DNA of 64,000 bases, from positions 1 to 64,000 of IMG/VR virus record IMGVR_UViG_3300017917_002838. One strand, 5' to 3'. The translations under genes and the position numbers were made by a program. The DNA is from a virus. Shown piece after piece: positions 36,576 through 45,033 of this stretch (position 1 is its first letter; each line of letters opens with the position of its first letter). A model generated the notes under the pieces. The model saw only the letters and a program-made list of their open reading frames with translations, made no database searches and was not told where the DNA came from.

Positions 36576-36579
36576 TAGG

Positions 36580-37128
36580 CTACAGATCAATAATTGTAAA
36601 GGGTTTACAGACTGCCGTCGAGTATGTTGCAGCAGCTTCTAAGGCCAGCTGAACACGTTTTTTGGGTGCTACAGAGGAACTTGTATAAAGAGACCCCATA
36701 GCAAAATCCATGCCAGCGCCTTCAGCTAAATAAGGCAATTGGTGTTCTCCAACATGGTAATCTTCATCGACATAAAACAACCTGCCAGTACCCTTTACGG
36801 CTACTAAAAATACTCCGCCAGTTTCTTCTGTTCCTGGAGTTGATTCTCCATAGCCATGAAACTTAAATGTATCTTTTACGGAATCAACAAACTTAGTTCT
36901 CATAAATTTGTCAAGATCATTGCTTGGTGTCCATTTTGGTGGAATCCAGTTATATTGTAAAATTTGCCCCATTCTAAAACTATCAACAAAAGCTATGCCA
37001 TATTGACCATTAATAAAAACTTTAGGATCTTTTCTGGCAATAATATATCCACTTTTGTCGTCAACTGCAGAACCATCTGCACCGAGATAAACTTTGTTGT
37101 TATGAACTAATCCAACAACACAAGTCAT
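36580..37128 (-). CDS. Ntn-hydrolase, proteasome/HslV-like protein
   Basis: 182 residues. MTCVVGLVHNNKVYLGADGSAV resembles the N-terminus of proteasome beta and HslV subunits, where residue 2 (Thr here) becomes the nucleophile after Met removal, and GADG is the conserved loop. GGVFLVAVKG and GSGMDFAMGSLY-type segments follow. It could be a self-compartmentalising peptidase or another Ntn hydrolase; no regulatory ATPase is nearby. It lies just downstream of the gene for a membrane protein. Confidence 0.75.
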   Translation of the reverse strand: MTCVVGLVHNNKVYLGADGSAVDDKSGYIIARKDPKVFINGQYGIAFVDSFRMGQILQYNWIPPKWTPSNDLDKFMRTKFVDSVKDTFKFHGYGESTPGTEETGGVFLVAVKGTGRLFYVDEDYHVGEHQLPYLAEGAGMDFAMGSLYTSSSVAPKKRVQLALEAAATYSTAVCKPFTIIDL

Positions 37129-37358
37129 GCTTTTTGCTTTCTCTTGTATGCTCCTATAAGTTGAGGTTGTCTTAGAATAAGTTCATTTAATTTTCCATCA
37201 ATGTCAAATGATCTCATCCAATTTCTTAGACATAAGTATAGAATAATTGGAACCAAGACATCTTGCCCGTTTTTCCATCTATACCATGTAAGCCAGATGG
37301 TAAAGCCATAAAGAGCAAGGCTTATAAATATCGAAATTAAGCCGAATAATTTATTCAA
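37125..37358 (-). CDS. Small membrane protein, two helices
   Basis: 77 residues. LFGLISIFISLALYGFTIWLTWYRW is one helix, DVLVPIILYLCLRNW a second. Four-base overlap with the Ntn-hydrolase gene. Function unknown. Confidence 0.6.
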   Translation of the reverse strand: MNKLFGLISIFISLALYGFTIWLTWYRWKNGQDVLVPIILYLCLRNWMRSFDIDGKLNELILRQPQLIGAYKRKQKA

Positions 37359-37371
37359 TTGAACCCCTATA

Positions 37372-37704
37372 CTATTCTACTATATCTTCTACAGCTTCGT
37401 GCTGTTCCTGCCATAATTGTTCTTCTAACCTTTTAATTACATATAAAGCCTGATCTAATTCATTCTTAATTAGTAAAAACTTTTCTCTGGTTTCATAATA
37501 TTTGTCCTTCCAGATATCTAATTCGTTTTCTACCCTAATTAAATCATCTCTTAATTCTTGCAAATCTGTTCTTAGTACCGAATTGCTTTCTAGTTTTTCT
37601 AATCTTTTTTCTTTCTTTTTTTGTATTCTTAGATCAACCAGCCTAGCGCCAGTTCCACTAAGAACTGCGCCTATAATTCCGGCTAAAATAACAGATATAT
37701 CCAT
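37372..37704 (-). CDS. Membrane-anchored coiled-coil protein
   Basis: 110 residues. One N-terminal transmembrane helix (ISVILAGIIGAVLSGTGARL), then a long charged coiled coil. The shape is that of i-spanin or holin-associated proteins, but the host has no classical outer membrane, so a lysis role is uncertain. Confidence 0.6.
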   Translation of the reverse strand: MDISVILAGIIGAVLSGTGARLVDLRIQKKKEKRLEKLESNSVLRTDLQELRDDLIRVENELDIWKDKYYETREKFLLIKNELDQALYVIKRLEEQLWQEQHEAVEDIVE

Positions 37705-37730
37705 ATTAATCTAATTAAATTATATCATCT

Positions 37731-37967
37731 TTAGACTAATAATTCGTCTGCTAAAATCGCCTCGCCAACATATCTTTTCTTAATAATGTATTCTTTTACA
37801 TGATCTGGGCCATTTTGTCTTCCAGCTAAAATTACAATCCAGCGTGGTTCATATTTAGCTTCAATGCATGTCTCACACATTAAAAGGTTTATTGGCAATA
37901 AACTAGACTTTCTTGGGTTTAGTTTATTTTTTGTTTTATTGCAACTATAGCAAAGTATTTTTTCCAT
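37731..37967 (-). CDS. Zinc-binding protein
   Basis: 78 residues. CYSCNKTK and LMCETCIEAKYEPRWIVILAGR form two C-x2-C knuckles followed by a conserved RW segment common in small actinophage proteins. Confidence 0.6.
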   Translation of the reverse strand: MEKILCYSCNKTKNKLNPRKSSLLPINLLMCETCIEAKYEPRWIVILAGRQNGPDHVKEYIIKKRYVGEAILADELLV

Positions 37968-38161
37968 TATTCTTCCTCAATATGATGTATAACAAAACTA
38001 TCTACAATTGTAAAATCACTATTCTCTACCATTACTTCGTACTCGATCCCGTCTTTTTCGTAATGAACCATAGATGCAAACGCTCCCAGGCTTTGTATTT
38101 CTCCATAGATTCTTTCATCATGCAAGAAAACTATAATAAATTCGTCATAGTACTCTTCCAC
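37967..38161 (-). CDS. Small acidic protein, unknown
   Basis: 64 residues (EEYYDEFIIVFLHDERIYGEIQSLGAFASMVHYEKDGIEYEVMVEN). Beta-rich. One-base overlap with the zinc protein gene. Confidence 0.55.
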   Translation of the reverse strand: MEEYYDEFIIVFLHDERIYGEIQSLGAFASMVHYEKDGIEYEVMVENSDFTIVDSFVIHHIEEE

Positions 38162-38450
38162 CAGGTCTGCCCTCCAATTCGCATCTTACACCATAAGATT
38201 CAATTATTTTTTTAACCATTTCAATGTAATCAATTATCTTCATTCTTTGAGAATCATTATACTGTTTAAAATTATCTTCATATAGTCTAATAGCGAGAAA
38301 TTCAGGAAACTTTACTATGTTCATTTCTAAGCCCCTTACGGGTTGCTTTATTTCTCTAATCTTTAATGCCATTTCTTTATTATAAAAAACTGGTTTATAT
38401 GGCTCTCCAGTCCAAGGATTTATATTATCTGCCGGATCTAATCTATCCAT
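38145..38450 (-). CDS. Small protein, unknown
   Basis: 101 residues (PADNINPWTGEPYKPVFYNKEMALKIREIKQPVRG...). Overlaps both neighbours. Function not recognised. Confidence 0.55.
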   Translation of the reverse strand: MDRLDPADNINPWTGEPYKPVFYNKEMALKIREIKQPVRGLEMNIVKFPEFLAIRLYEDNFKQYNDSQRMKIIDYIEMVKKIIESYGVRCELEGRPGGRVL

Positions 38451-38751
38451 GCTTTTTCCTTAACTGTTTCCATACTACTTCTGTTTTGTGGGTATTTCTA
38501 GCATTGTCTACTGATCCAGAGTTTAAATATACTCCGCCCCAAACTCCGTACTCGTCATTTTCTACTCCAGAGCTATAGCAATTTTTAATTACTGGACAAG
38601 ATAGGCAGCATTGATCTATATTTTTTGCAATATTTATATCAGCTTCATATTTGTCATAAAAAAGATTTGTTTCCATGCCATTACAAATAGCAAGATTCCA
38701 CCAATTAAAATCTTCTGGGTCAAGGCCTAGTTCTTGTAATATAGTCGACAT
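38443..38751 (-). CDS. whiB: WhiB-type transcription regulator
   Basis: 102 residues. WWNLAIC, FYDKYEADINIAK and QCCLSCPVIKNCY supply the four cysteines in C-x(about 20)-C-x2-C-x5-C order that bind a [4Fe-4S] cluster, and YGVWGGVYL is the G-V/I-W-G-G turn. WhiB proteins occur only in Actinobacteria and their phages and act with the principal sigma factor. A phage WhiB can redirect host RNA polymerase. Start taken at the internal ATG; an earlier ATG adds 11 residues. Confidence 0.9.
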   Translation of the reverse strand: MSTILQELGLDPEDFNWWNLAICNGMETNLFYDKYEADINIAKNIDQCCLSCPVIKNCYSSGVENDEYGVWGGVYLNSGSVDNARNTHKTEVVWKQLRKKHG

Positions 38752-38968
38752 ATTTTTGCGGTATCTCCCACAATCCTTGATCATTTACAGGAATGCTTTT
38801 TGCAATCCCCCAGTGATTATTTCTAAACATTCCATGAATATCAAAAAAGCCTAGAGGAGTTTTTCTCCATATTATTAGAGAATACCCGTCCCAAAATGCC
38901 TCTTGTTGATAAGTTTTAAAATTTTTTATAAACTTATCAACTTCATGTTCAGTTATATTTATAGACAT
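38720..38968 (-). CDS. Small protein, unknown
   Basis: 82 residues (YQQEAFWDGYSLIIWRKTPLGFFDIHGMFRNNHW). Beta-rich with several aromatic residues; lies upstream of and overlaps whiB, so they form one transcript. Confidence 0.55.
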   Translation of the reverse strand: MSINITEHEVDKFIKNFKTYQQEAFWDGYSLIIWRKTPLGFFDIHGMFRNNHWGIAKSIPVNDQGLWEIPQKYVDYITRTRP

Positions 38969-38978
38969 TTGCTTATAA

Positions 38979-39022
38979 CAAAAGCCTAGATAAGTATTAT
39001 ACTACTTTAACCTAGGCTTTGT
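38979..39022. terminator. Bidirectional terminator
   Basis: CAAAAGCCTAG / CTAGGCTTTG stem with a long AT-rich loop between the 347-residue gene and the whiB transcript. Confidence 0.6.
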
Positions 39023-39027
39023 CAACA

Positions 39028-40071
39028 CTATTTCCAGTTATCTGGAATCATGTCAGATGCGCCAAGAGCCTTTGCTCTGCGCTTAATATGCTCTTTAACC
39101 TTTGGATCTGCTCCGCCTCTACCCCAAGACCTAATTGCATTCATTAAATCTGTGCGATTAGCTATTGGATATGACCCATCTGGCATTGCTTTTCCTTCTT
39201 CTGCCAATTTCTTTCTTTGAGCAGTAGAATAATTTCTTTTTACTAAATCATATGGATCAAATTTTTCAGCAAATAACGACTTGTCTACCTTCTCTACTGG
39301 TACACAATTTGGAACCATTCGTCCACCCTTTTCTTTCATACCTCTTTGTGTATATCCAGTCCAGCATTTTTGTAAAGTATTATCCCATTTATCTTCTTCT
39401 TCATTTTCTGAATCATATCTTTCAGAATTATCAGATTTAGCAACTGGCCAATTTATGTCATTTTTTTCTGGATCTCCAATTGGAGCTGGATTTTCAGACT
39501 CAGTTTCTGTTTCCATTTCTGTTTCAGAATTATCAGACTCTTCTTCTGGCTCTTCAATTAAAGCTTCAATTGCTTCCATCAAATGCTCTACAACCATTCC
39601 TAGTTGTTCTTTTGTAACTTCAGCACGTAATGCTTTTGATATTTCTTCATCATCTTCAATTTCAACAACTGTATCAAATTGTCCAAATTCTTCTGCAATA
39701 GCGTCCTTTAATTCTTCTAATAAATCTTGAGTAGATAAGTCTTTTTTCATATTTTTTTCTCTATTTACTATTTTTCTACTCCAAGAAAATCCTGCATCTC
39801 CGCCCCATGCATCCCACATAATTCTACCATTTGAAGGATTTGACGTATTATAAAAATCTTTTCCTTTTTTATCTACTTCATGTCTTGAAAAAAAAGAATA
39901 CATTCTTTTAACTGTAGAAAGACTTAGTGTTTCTCCTCTAGCTAACTGACCTGCTCTAGTCCAACCAACTTGTGTTCCAGCTCCAGTTGCCTTTCCTTCT
40001 TCTTTCCATCTAAGAGCACGTTTAGCAGCTGCCTTCATGCCAGATGTTGGTTTGTATCCTTCTTTTGCCAT
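39028..40071 (-). CDS. Phage protein with DUF6582-like C-terminus
   Basis: 347 residues in three parts. The N-terminus (SGMKAAAKRALRWKEEGKATGAGTQVGWTRAGQLARGE to about residue 95) is a helical domain. The middle (about 110-210) is a very acidic coiled region. The C-terminus (YSTAQRKKLAEEGKAMPDGSYPIANRTDLMNAI ... AKALGASDMIPDNW) is the DUF6582-type helical domain found in phage structural polyproteins. It is likely a structural or head-associated protein. The WDAWGGDAGF segment is also common in phages. Confidence 0.65.
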   Translation of the reverse strand: MAKEGYKPTSGMKAAAKRALRWKEEGKATGAGTQVGWTRAGQLARGETLSLSTVKRMYSFFSRHEVDKKGKDFYNTSNPSNGRIMWDAWGGDAGFSWSRKIVNREKNMKKDLSTQDLLEELKDAIAEEFGQFDTVVEIEDDEEISKALRAEVTKEQLGMVVEHLMEAIEALIEEPEEESDNSETEMETETESENPAPIGDPEKNDINWPVAKSDNSERYDSENEEEDKWDNTLQKCWTGYTQRGMKEKGGRMVPNCVPVEKVDKSLFAEKFDPYDLVKRNYSTAQRKKLAEEGKAMPDGSYPIANRTDLMNAIRSWGRGGADPKVKEHIKRRAKALGASDMIPDNWK

Positions 40072-40078
40072 TTTGCTC

Positions 40079-40225
40079 CTATTTTATTTCTTTTATCTCT
40101 TGGACGAAAACTGAAATAACTTCATCGTCAATAAATATTATATCATTTAAATAATCCATGGCATCCTCTGCCGAGAATGCCTGGATCATAACTTCTGCAT
40201 CAACCTTTATTTTATAGGTTTTCAT
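40079..40225 (-). CDS. Small beta-alpha-beta protein
   Basis: 48 residues (KTYKIKVDAEVMIQAFSAEDAMDYLNDIIFIDDEV). Same outline as the early protein at 16.05 kb. Confidence 0.55.
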   Translation of the reverse strand: MKTYKIKVDAEVMIQAFSAEDAMDYLNDIIFIDDEVISVFVQEIKEIK

Positions 40226-40246
40226 ATAGCTATTATACTATTTTAA

Positions 40247-40501
40247 CTATTTCTTTGCGGATATGCCCTTTTTATCAACAGCATTAAATGCTTCATTAAT
40301 TTCTTCAACCGAGAGCTTGCCGTCGTCAAGAAAGGATCGGGCTAATTTTTCTACAACTGTAGCCACACCTAGCCCACCGGCTAGCATTACTGCCTTCATA
40401 GTATCAATTCCAACTACGGCTCCGGCTCCAATTACTGAAAGACCAGATGCCGCAAAAACTGCTACTATACGAGCAACTATATTTCCTAGACCACTCAACA
40501 T
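40247..40501 (-). CDS. Holin-like membrane protein with EF-hand-like end
   Basis: 84 residues, start at the ATG behind GGAGGAATA; an upstream extension has no RBS. Two hydrophobic helices (NIVARIVAVFAASGLSVIGAGAVVG and AVMLAGGLGVATVVEKLAR) are followed by LDDGKLSVEEINEAF, an EF-hand-like helix-loop. The same elements in reverse order are seen in the 78-residue holin-like protein at 1.1 kb. Gene order (membrane protein, holin-like) suggests a holin/antiholin pair. Confidence 0.6.
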   Translation of the reverse strand: MLSGLGNIVARIVAVFAASGLSVIGAGAVVGIDTMKAVMLAGGLGVATVVEKLARSFLDDGKLSVEEINEAFNAVDKKGISAKK

Positions 40502-40713
40502 TATTCCTCCTTTTTGTTTCTTATTCTTAAAGTAACTATCCAAACAATTGTTGACCAAACTATTGCCCAACCAACTATTGTTCTGGCCATGCCAGTCAAA
40601 GTTAACCATGCTATAAAGAATCCAAGCAAAGTAAATGTTTGATTCATTATTTCAATGGTAGAATCCTTGACCCATGAAAGAAAACCTTTTATCATTTTCA
40701 TTACTAGTTTCAT
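40501..40713 (-). CDS. Small membrane protein, holin partner candidate
   Basis: 70 residues, two transmembrane helices (IMNQTFTLLGFFIAWLTL, TIVGWAIVWSTIVWIVTL), basic end. One-base overlaps with both neighbours. Confidence 0.55.
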   Translation of the reverse strand: MKLVMKMIKGFLSWVKDSTIEIMNQTFTLLGFFIAWLTLTGMARTIVGWAIVWSTIVWIVTLRIRNKKEE

Positions 40714-43172
40714 TAGATCCTCCTTGCTGACAATATGTTTGCTACTGCATTCATTACCTGAGATACAATAATCACAGGAATAATTACTTCTTGTGCTTTT
40801 TCTCTTTGATCGTCTGTCATGTCTGAACCGAGACTTGCCAATGCCTCTCCTGGATTAGACAATAGATCTCCTGCAAAATTTGCTAATTCTGTAAAACTTT
40901 CTGCTGCTCCAGCAAAAGCTGCTCCGGGATCAGTAAATACTTCTGCAATTGCTGTTGCTACTTGCTCCGCTTGTATTTCAGTCGCAACATCAGCAAGTGT
41001 ATATGGCATAGGGGCATTTTGATTTGCCTCCGCTCTCTGGCTAAATTGTTCTACAGCTTGCGCTATAACTTCATCTGTTTTAATTAATTCAGCCAATTGT
41101 TTTATTTCTGATTCAGATAAATTTGTTGATTTTATTACATCCATTAAATTTTCAGTTTCTTTTTCAGAAAGACCACTATCTTCTAATATATTTGCTATAA
41201 TTAATTCATCTTTAGAAAGGTTGTCATTTGGAAGAGTTTTTTCCTCGTCATCAATTATGGTCTCTTCAGGACTTGGAGAGTCTATATTTTCTTCAACGGG
41301 ATCTTCTTGCACAGGAGTCTGGTCTTCAATCGAATCTTCTTCTGCTGGAACAGGTTCTGGATTTGATTCATTATCGTCTACGGGATTCTGTTCATCAACT
41401 GGAGTTTGATCAATTGGTTCAGTTGGTTCAACAGGAACTTCTGAATCCGGATTTGGATTTGGATCTGGTTCCGGCTCTTCAGTGGGCTCGACAACAGGAT
41501 CGGGATTTGGAATTACTGGTGGAGGACTTGGTATCACAACAGGAGGTTCTGGTGCGGGAGGAGGAGCAGGTGGAACATATGGTTCCGGTGCAGGAGTTGG
41601 GGTCGGAGTTGGCTCGACAGGTGCGGGAGAAGTTGGAGTGGGCGAAGGCTCCGTGGGAGTTGGAGATGGACTCTGGGTGGGTTCTGGACTCTGGGTGGGC
41701 TCAGGACTTGGGGAAGGTGGAGGAGTAGGAGCATCTTTATAGGTAACAGAAACTATAAGAACTTTTACAACTCCTGGTACTGGATCTCCAAAAATAGTAT
41801 TCGTGGCTGATAGGTTTGCGCTAGACATATTTGTAAATTGTTGAGTTAATTGCGATGAAACATTTGATCCAAAATTTCCATCATTTGGATCTCCATACCA
41901 AGCATTTATTGAATTTATTACTTTGTTTTCTGGAGCAGTAATTGTTAGCGTATCATTTTCATTAATTGTATATTGTGGAGTAAAGGGAAGTGGTGCTGGA
42001 ACATATACTGGTGTAACATTTATAGAAGCATATAGATTAACTTCTCCGCTCCAGTTAGCAACCTTTATTTCATATTGACATCCATTTTGCAGATTATTTA
42101 TTACAAATGACGTTGGGTGCCCATCCGTATTTAAAGTTTGTCCCGCATAAGAATTTGAACATCCTTGAGGAGCATTTACCTGATAAAACCAAGTATTTGC
42201 ATTTGGGTGAGACGCAGATATTGTTGCTGACTCGTTTCCTGCTAAAGCAGATATTGTAGGCGCAATATCTGGTATATATGTAGAAACTATATTTGAGTCC
42301 GGAGAATAAACACTAAGACTATCGTTATCAGCTCTTATCTTAAACTGATATTGTTTTCCTCTACCATCTTGTGCAATTGTTGTGTATGGAATTGATATTG
42401 ATGTATTTAATGCAGTTGGACTTCCAACATTACCAGTTGCTATACCCCAACCATTTGTTGTAAAGTTTGATGTAGACCAACTTATAGCATATCTTTCTAC
42501 TGCAGTATTAGCTTCAGTTGGAGATGGAGCAGTCCATGATAATGTTACATTAGTTCCATCATGTGTTGCAGTTAATACACTTGGTGCATTTAATGATGGG
42601 GTTGGTGGAGGTGGAGCTACCTCTGTTGAAAAAGCAGAATTTGGAACTATTACAATTGAAGAATTTGGAAGTTGCCAAAATAATCTTGCTGTTGCACCTC
42701 CGCCAGTTTCATGATGAAGAATTTCTATTGTATATGATTGTCCTGCAACCATGTTAATCGATCCGGCTGAATTATAAAATCTTGGACCTTGTTCTACCCA
42801 GTTATATATAACATTAGTATTATTTATTCTTAATATAAAACCATCATCGCTGGAGTTTCTAAATATAATATTACCAGTAACTGGTGAAACTATTGTGCCA
42901 ATCCAAAGATTTGTAAAAAAATCTGGTTGACTGGGCAAGCATTGTGTTGCTCCGCCACCCCAATTATAATCTAAGTTTGAAGAAATACCACAATTTGTTG
43001 TAAAATTTGAAGGATCGAATGTTATTTGGGTATTTGGGGTGCTTGTTTGTTCTGCTTTTGAATACCAGCTAAGACCGGATGTAGGAATTCCGCTGGCAGA
43101 TTCGGCAAAGCCGAAGAAGGATGACCCTATAATCATCCCTAATGCGCCTAAAATTCTTAACCATTTGCCCAA
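40713..43172 (-). CDS. Large secreted PA14/fibronectin-type surface protein
   Basis: 819 residues, TTG start nine bases after GGAG. Residues 1-28 form a signal peptide. About 30-185 is a PA14-like domain (FRNSSDDGFILRINNTNVIYNW, then GQSYTIEILHHE). About 205-290 is a fibronectin type III domain (LTWTAPSP-like and YQFKIRADNDSL). Then come further beta domains, a 120-residue Pro/Thr/Ser/Glu-rich stalk (PTPTPEPSPT repeats), acidic linkers, a helical part and a C-terminal hydrophobic helix. PA14 domains bind carbohydrate. The layout is of a surface adhesin of the host; a phage could use it to alter the cell surface or as a virion fibre. Confidence 0.7.
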   Translation of the reverse strand: MGKWLRILGALGMIIGSSFFGFAESASGIPTSGLSWYSKAEQTSTPNTQITFDPSNFTTNCGISSNLDYNWGGGATQCLPSQPDFFTNLWIGTIVSPVTGNIIFRNSSDDGFILRINNTNVIYNWVEQGPRFYNSAGSINMVAGQSYTIEILHHETGGGATARLFWQLPNSSIVIVPNSAFSTEVAPPPPTPSLNAPSVLTATHDGTNVTLSWTAPSPTEANTAVERYAISWSTSNFTTNGWGIATGNVGSPTALNTSISIPYTTIAQDGRGKQYQFKIRADNDSLSVYSPDSNIVSTYIPDIAPTISALAGNESATISASHPNANTWFYQVNAPQGCSNSYAGQTLNTDGHPTSFVINNLQNGCQYEIKVANWSGEVNLYASINVTPVYVPAPLPFTPQYTINENDTLTITAPENKVINSINAWYGDPNDGNFGSNVSSQLTQQFTNMSSANLSATNTIFGDPVPGVVKVLIVSVTYKDAPTPPPSPSPEPTQSPEPTQSPSPTPTEPSPTPTSPAPVEPTPTPTPAPEPYVPPAPPPAPEPPVVIPSPPPVIPNPDPVVEPTEEPEPDPNPNPDSEVPVEPTEPIDQTPVDEQNPVDDNESNPEPVPAEEDSIEDQTPVQEDPVEENIDSPSPEETIIDDEEKTLPNDNLSKDELIIANILEDSGLSEKETENLMDVIKSTNLSESEIKQLAELIKTDEVIAQAVEQFSQRAEANQNAPMPYTLADVATEIQAEQVATAIAEVFTDPGAAFAGAAESFTELANFAGDLLSNPGEALASLGSDMTDDQREKAQEVIIPVIIVSQVMNAVANILSARRI

Positions 43173-43253
43173 TTAAGACTACTCCAAGTATGAGTTTTGT
43201 ACCCATACACTAAAGATTATACCATCTTAACTAGTTTAAACTATTTTAGTTAA

Positions 43254-43436
43254 CTACTTTTTATTATCTGTTTTATAAAATCCTGGACCTTTAAACTGGA
43301 CGCCAATAGATTTATATGATCTAATCATTTTATATCCGCATTTTTCACATAAAGGAAAAACTTCTTCATCAGATATTTTTCTTTCAATTTCTTTATATTC
43401 ATCACAATTCATGCAAGTATATTCATATCTTGGCAT
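43254..43436 (-). CDS. FmdB-family zinc-ribbon protein
   Basis: 60 residues. PRYEYTCMNCDEYKEIERKI and FPLCEKCGYKMIRSY form the C-x2-C ... C-x2-C ribbon, and GPGFYKTD is the family's C-terminal motif. FmdB-type regulators are small DNA- or protein-binding ribbons found widely in bacteria. Confidence 0.8.
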   Translation of the reverse strand: MPRYEYTCMNCDEYKEIERKISDEEVFPLCEKCGYKMIRSYKSIGVQFKGPGFYKTDNKK

Positions 43437-43452
43437 ACTTTATCCTATAAAT

Positions 43453-43480
43453 AAAAATGGGGGCAGTTTACCTGCCCCCA
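43453..43480 (-). terminator. Intrinsic terminator
   Basis: TGGGGGCAG / CTGCCCCCA stem with an ATTTTT tail on the minus strand, directly after the secreted coiled-coil surface protein gene. Confidence 0.85.
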
Positions 43481-43492
43481 TAGTTTATCGCT

Positions 43493-44506
43493 TTACTTTT
43501 TGATTTTCTTTAGGAGAGCTGCATACTTCTTTTGCAAAGCTGTTAAATCAGCCTTGGCTTTTGCTAACTCTGCTTCTAGTGTTGCTTTTGTATTTGCAGC
43601 GGTCTTTTGTACAAGATCTACTGTTCCTAGAGCTTGTGCTAAATCTGCTTTTGTTTTAGCATGTGCAACTTTTTCAGCAGCAAGTTCTTCGGCAGCCTTA
43701 GCAGCCACCGCTTTAAGATTTGTTACTTCAGAAGCTAAATCTGATACAGTAACAAACTTTACTGTTGATTTCTTTGCTGCATCTAGTCCATCTACATCAG
43801 TAACTGCTCCTGGAAGAGCAATGCTTACAGCAGCCTGTCCAGCAGTTGCAGCATACTTTGTGCTGAATTTTGAAAGACCAGTTGTTGCATCTGATGCTGT
43901 GGCAGCAACTTCAATTGTTGCTCCAATAACAGTAACAGCTGGTGTTACTCCACCAACTACGTTACCAAAAATATCAGTTACCTTTACTGTATTTTCTACA
44001 ATACTTGCAGTGCTTACATCAGACTTAACTGTAGCATCAATATTATATGCTCCACCTGCTGTACCTTTCACATAATATGTAAGTGTATTTGAACCATTAA
44101 CAATTGTTACAGTTCCAACTTCAGTTGTTGTTGTATAAACAAAAAACTCTGCCGTATTTCCTGTACCAACATTAATTGTTAGGCTGGCAGCACCAGACTT
44201 TGAGGTTACTGGTGTTGTTGAAGTATGAAGAGCAGAAACTACAAAAGCTTTTGCTGTAGTAACAGCAACGCTGGTTCCTGGAACAATGTTTGATAGAGCA
44301 AACCTTACTGCATCTGTTGCTTCTACCTTATTGTCTGCAGGAACTGCTGCAATTGCAGCTCCAGCAATTGTATTTGCATCTGTGTCAGCAACTGAATTTA
44401 CAGTAACCACAACAGTTGGAAGATTTGCATGTGCCGGAGCAACTGCAATTAAAGAGCCTAAAATTGCCAAAGGCAATGCTAGAGCAATGTTCTTAACTTT
44501 TTTCAT
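43493..44506 (-). CDS. Secreted surface protein with Ig-like domains and coiled-coil end
   Basis: 337 residues. Signal peptide KKVKNIALALPLAILGSLIAVAPAHA, then Thr/Ala/Val-rich beta domains to about residue 250, then a long coiled coil (VTNLKAVAAKAAEELAAEKVAHAKTKADLAQ...). The overall form, especially the final KKYAALLKKIKK, is that of abundant cell-surface proteins of small freshwater Actinobacteria. Base and codon use (Ala, Val, Thr rich) differs from neighbouring phage genes, suggesting host origin. RBS AGGAGATAA. Confidence 0.75.
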   Translation of the reverse strand: MKKVKNIALALPLAILGSLIAVAPAHANLPTVVVTVNSVADTDANTIAGAAIAAVPADNKVEATDAVRFALSNIVPGTSVAVTTAKAFVVSALHTSTTPVTSKSGAASLTINVGTGNTAEFFVYTTTTEVGTVTIVNGSNTLTYYVKGTAGGAYNIDATVKSDVSTASIVENTVKVTDIFGNVVGGVTPAVTVIGATIEVAATASDATTGLSKFSTKYAATAGQAAVSIALPGAVTDVDGLDAAKKSTVKFVTVSDLASEVTNLKAVAAKAAEELAAEKVAHAKTKADLAQALGTVDLVQKTAANTKATLEAELAKAKADLTALQKKYAALLKKIKK

Positions 44507-44513
44507 TTATCTC

Positions 44514-44963
44514 CTAATTAATTTCTTTCAATGAATTGATTGTAATTACCCTTGGCTTTTTATCTTCTGGGATTTCTTTTACAATCTTAATAGAAAGTAT
44601 ACCATTCTCCATGTCTGCAGATACTACCTTGCAATGTTCTGCTAGAGCAAAGACTCTTGTAAACTTTCGTTTTGCAATACCGTGATGAACATAAGTTTCT
44701 TCTGTACTTTCTTGTCCACCCTCGATCTTGAGATTTCCATTCTCTTCTACCACTACGATGTCATCCTTAGAAAATCCTGCGAGAGCCATGTCAATAACAT
44801 GTGTATCGTCAGAAATTTTTCTGATGTTATATGGTGGGAAGGTCCCAGAATTAATATGTTTTACGTTTTCTAGTCTTGGCCATAGGTCATTGAATCCAAT
44901 AAAAAATGGATCAGACCAAAAATTAGATGGCAATAGGGAATTGAATTTATCGTATGTAATCAT
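44514..44963 (-). CDS. Hsp20-type small heat-shock protein
   Basis: 149 residues. PPYNIRKISDDTHVIDMALAGFSKDDIVV, GNLKIEG and RKFTRVFALAEHCKVVSADMENGILSIKIVKEIPE form an alpha-crystallin domain with the usual A-x-x-x-n-G-v/i-L motif. Such genes are frequent in aquatic phages, where they may help fold virion proteins. RBS AAAGGAG. Confidence 0.88.
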   Translation of the reverse strand: MITYDKFNSLLPSNFWSDPFFIGFNDLWPRLENVKHINSGTFPPYNIRKISDDTHVIDMALAGFSKDDIVVVEENGNLKIEGGQESTEETYVHHGIAKRKFTRVFALAEHCKVVSADMENGILSIKIVKEIPEDKKPRVITINSLKEIN

Positions 44964-44985
44964 TTATTTCTCCTTTTAAGCGAGT

Positions 44986-45020
44986 ATAGTTGATACCCCC
45001 ATTAGGCGGGTACCAACTAT
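44986..45020. terminator. Hairpin between CHAP lysin and Hsp20
   Basis: ATAGTTG-TACCC / GGGTA-CAACTAT with one mismatch. It can terminate the transcript of the lysin on the minus strand. Confidence 0.5.
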
Positions 45021-45033
45021 ATTATATCAAATG

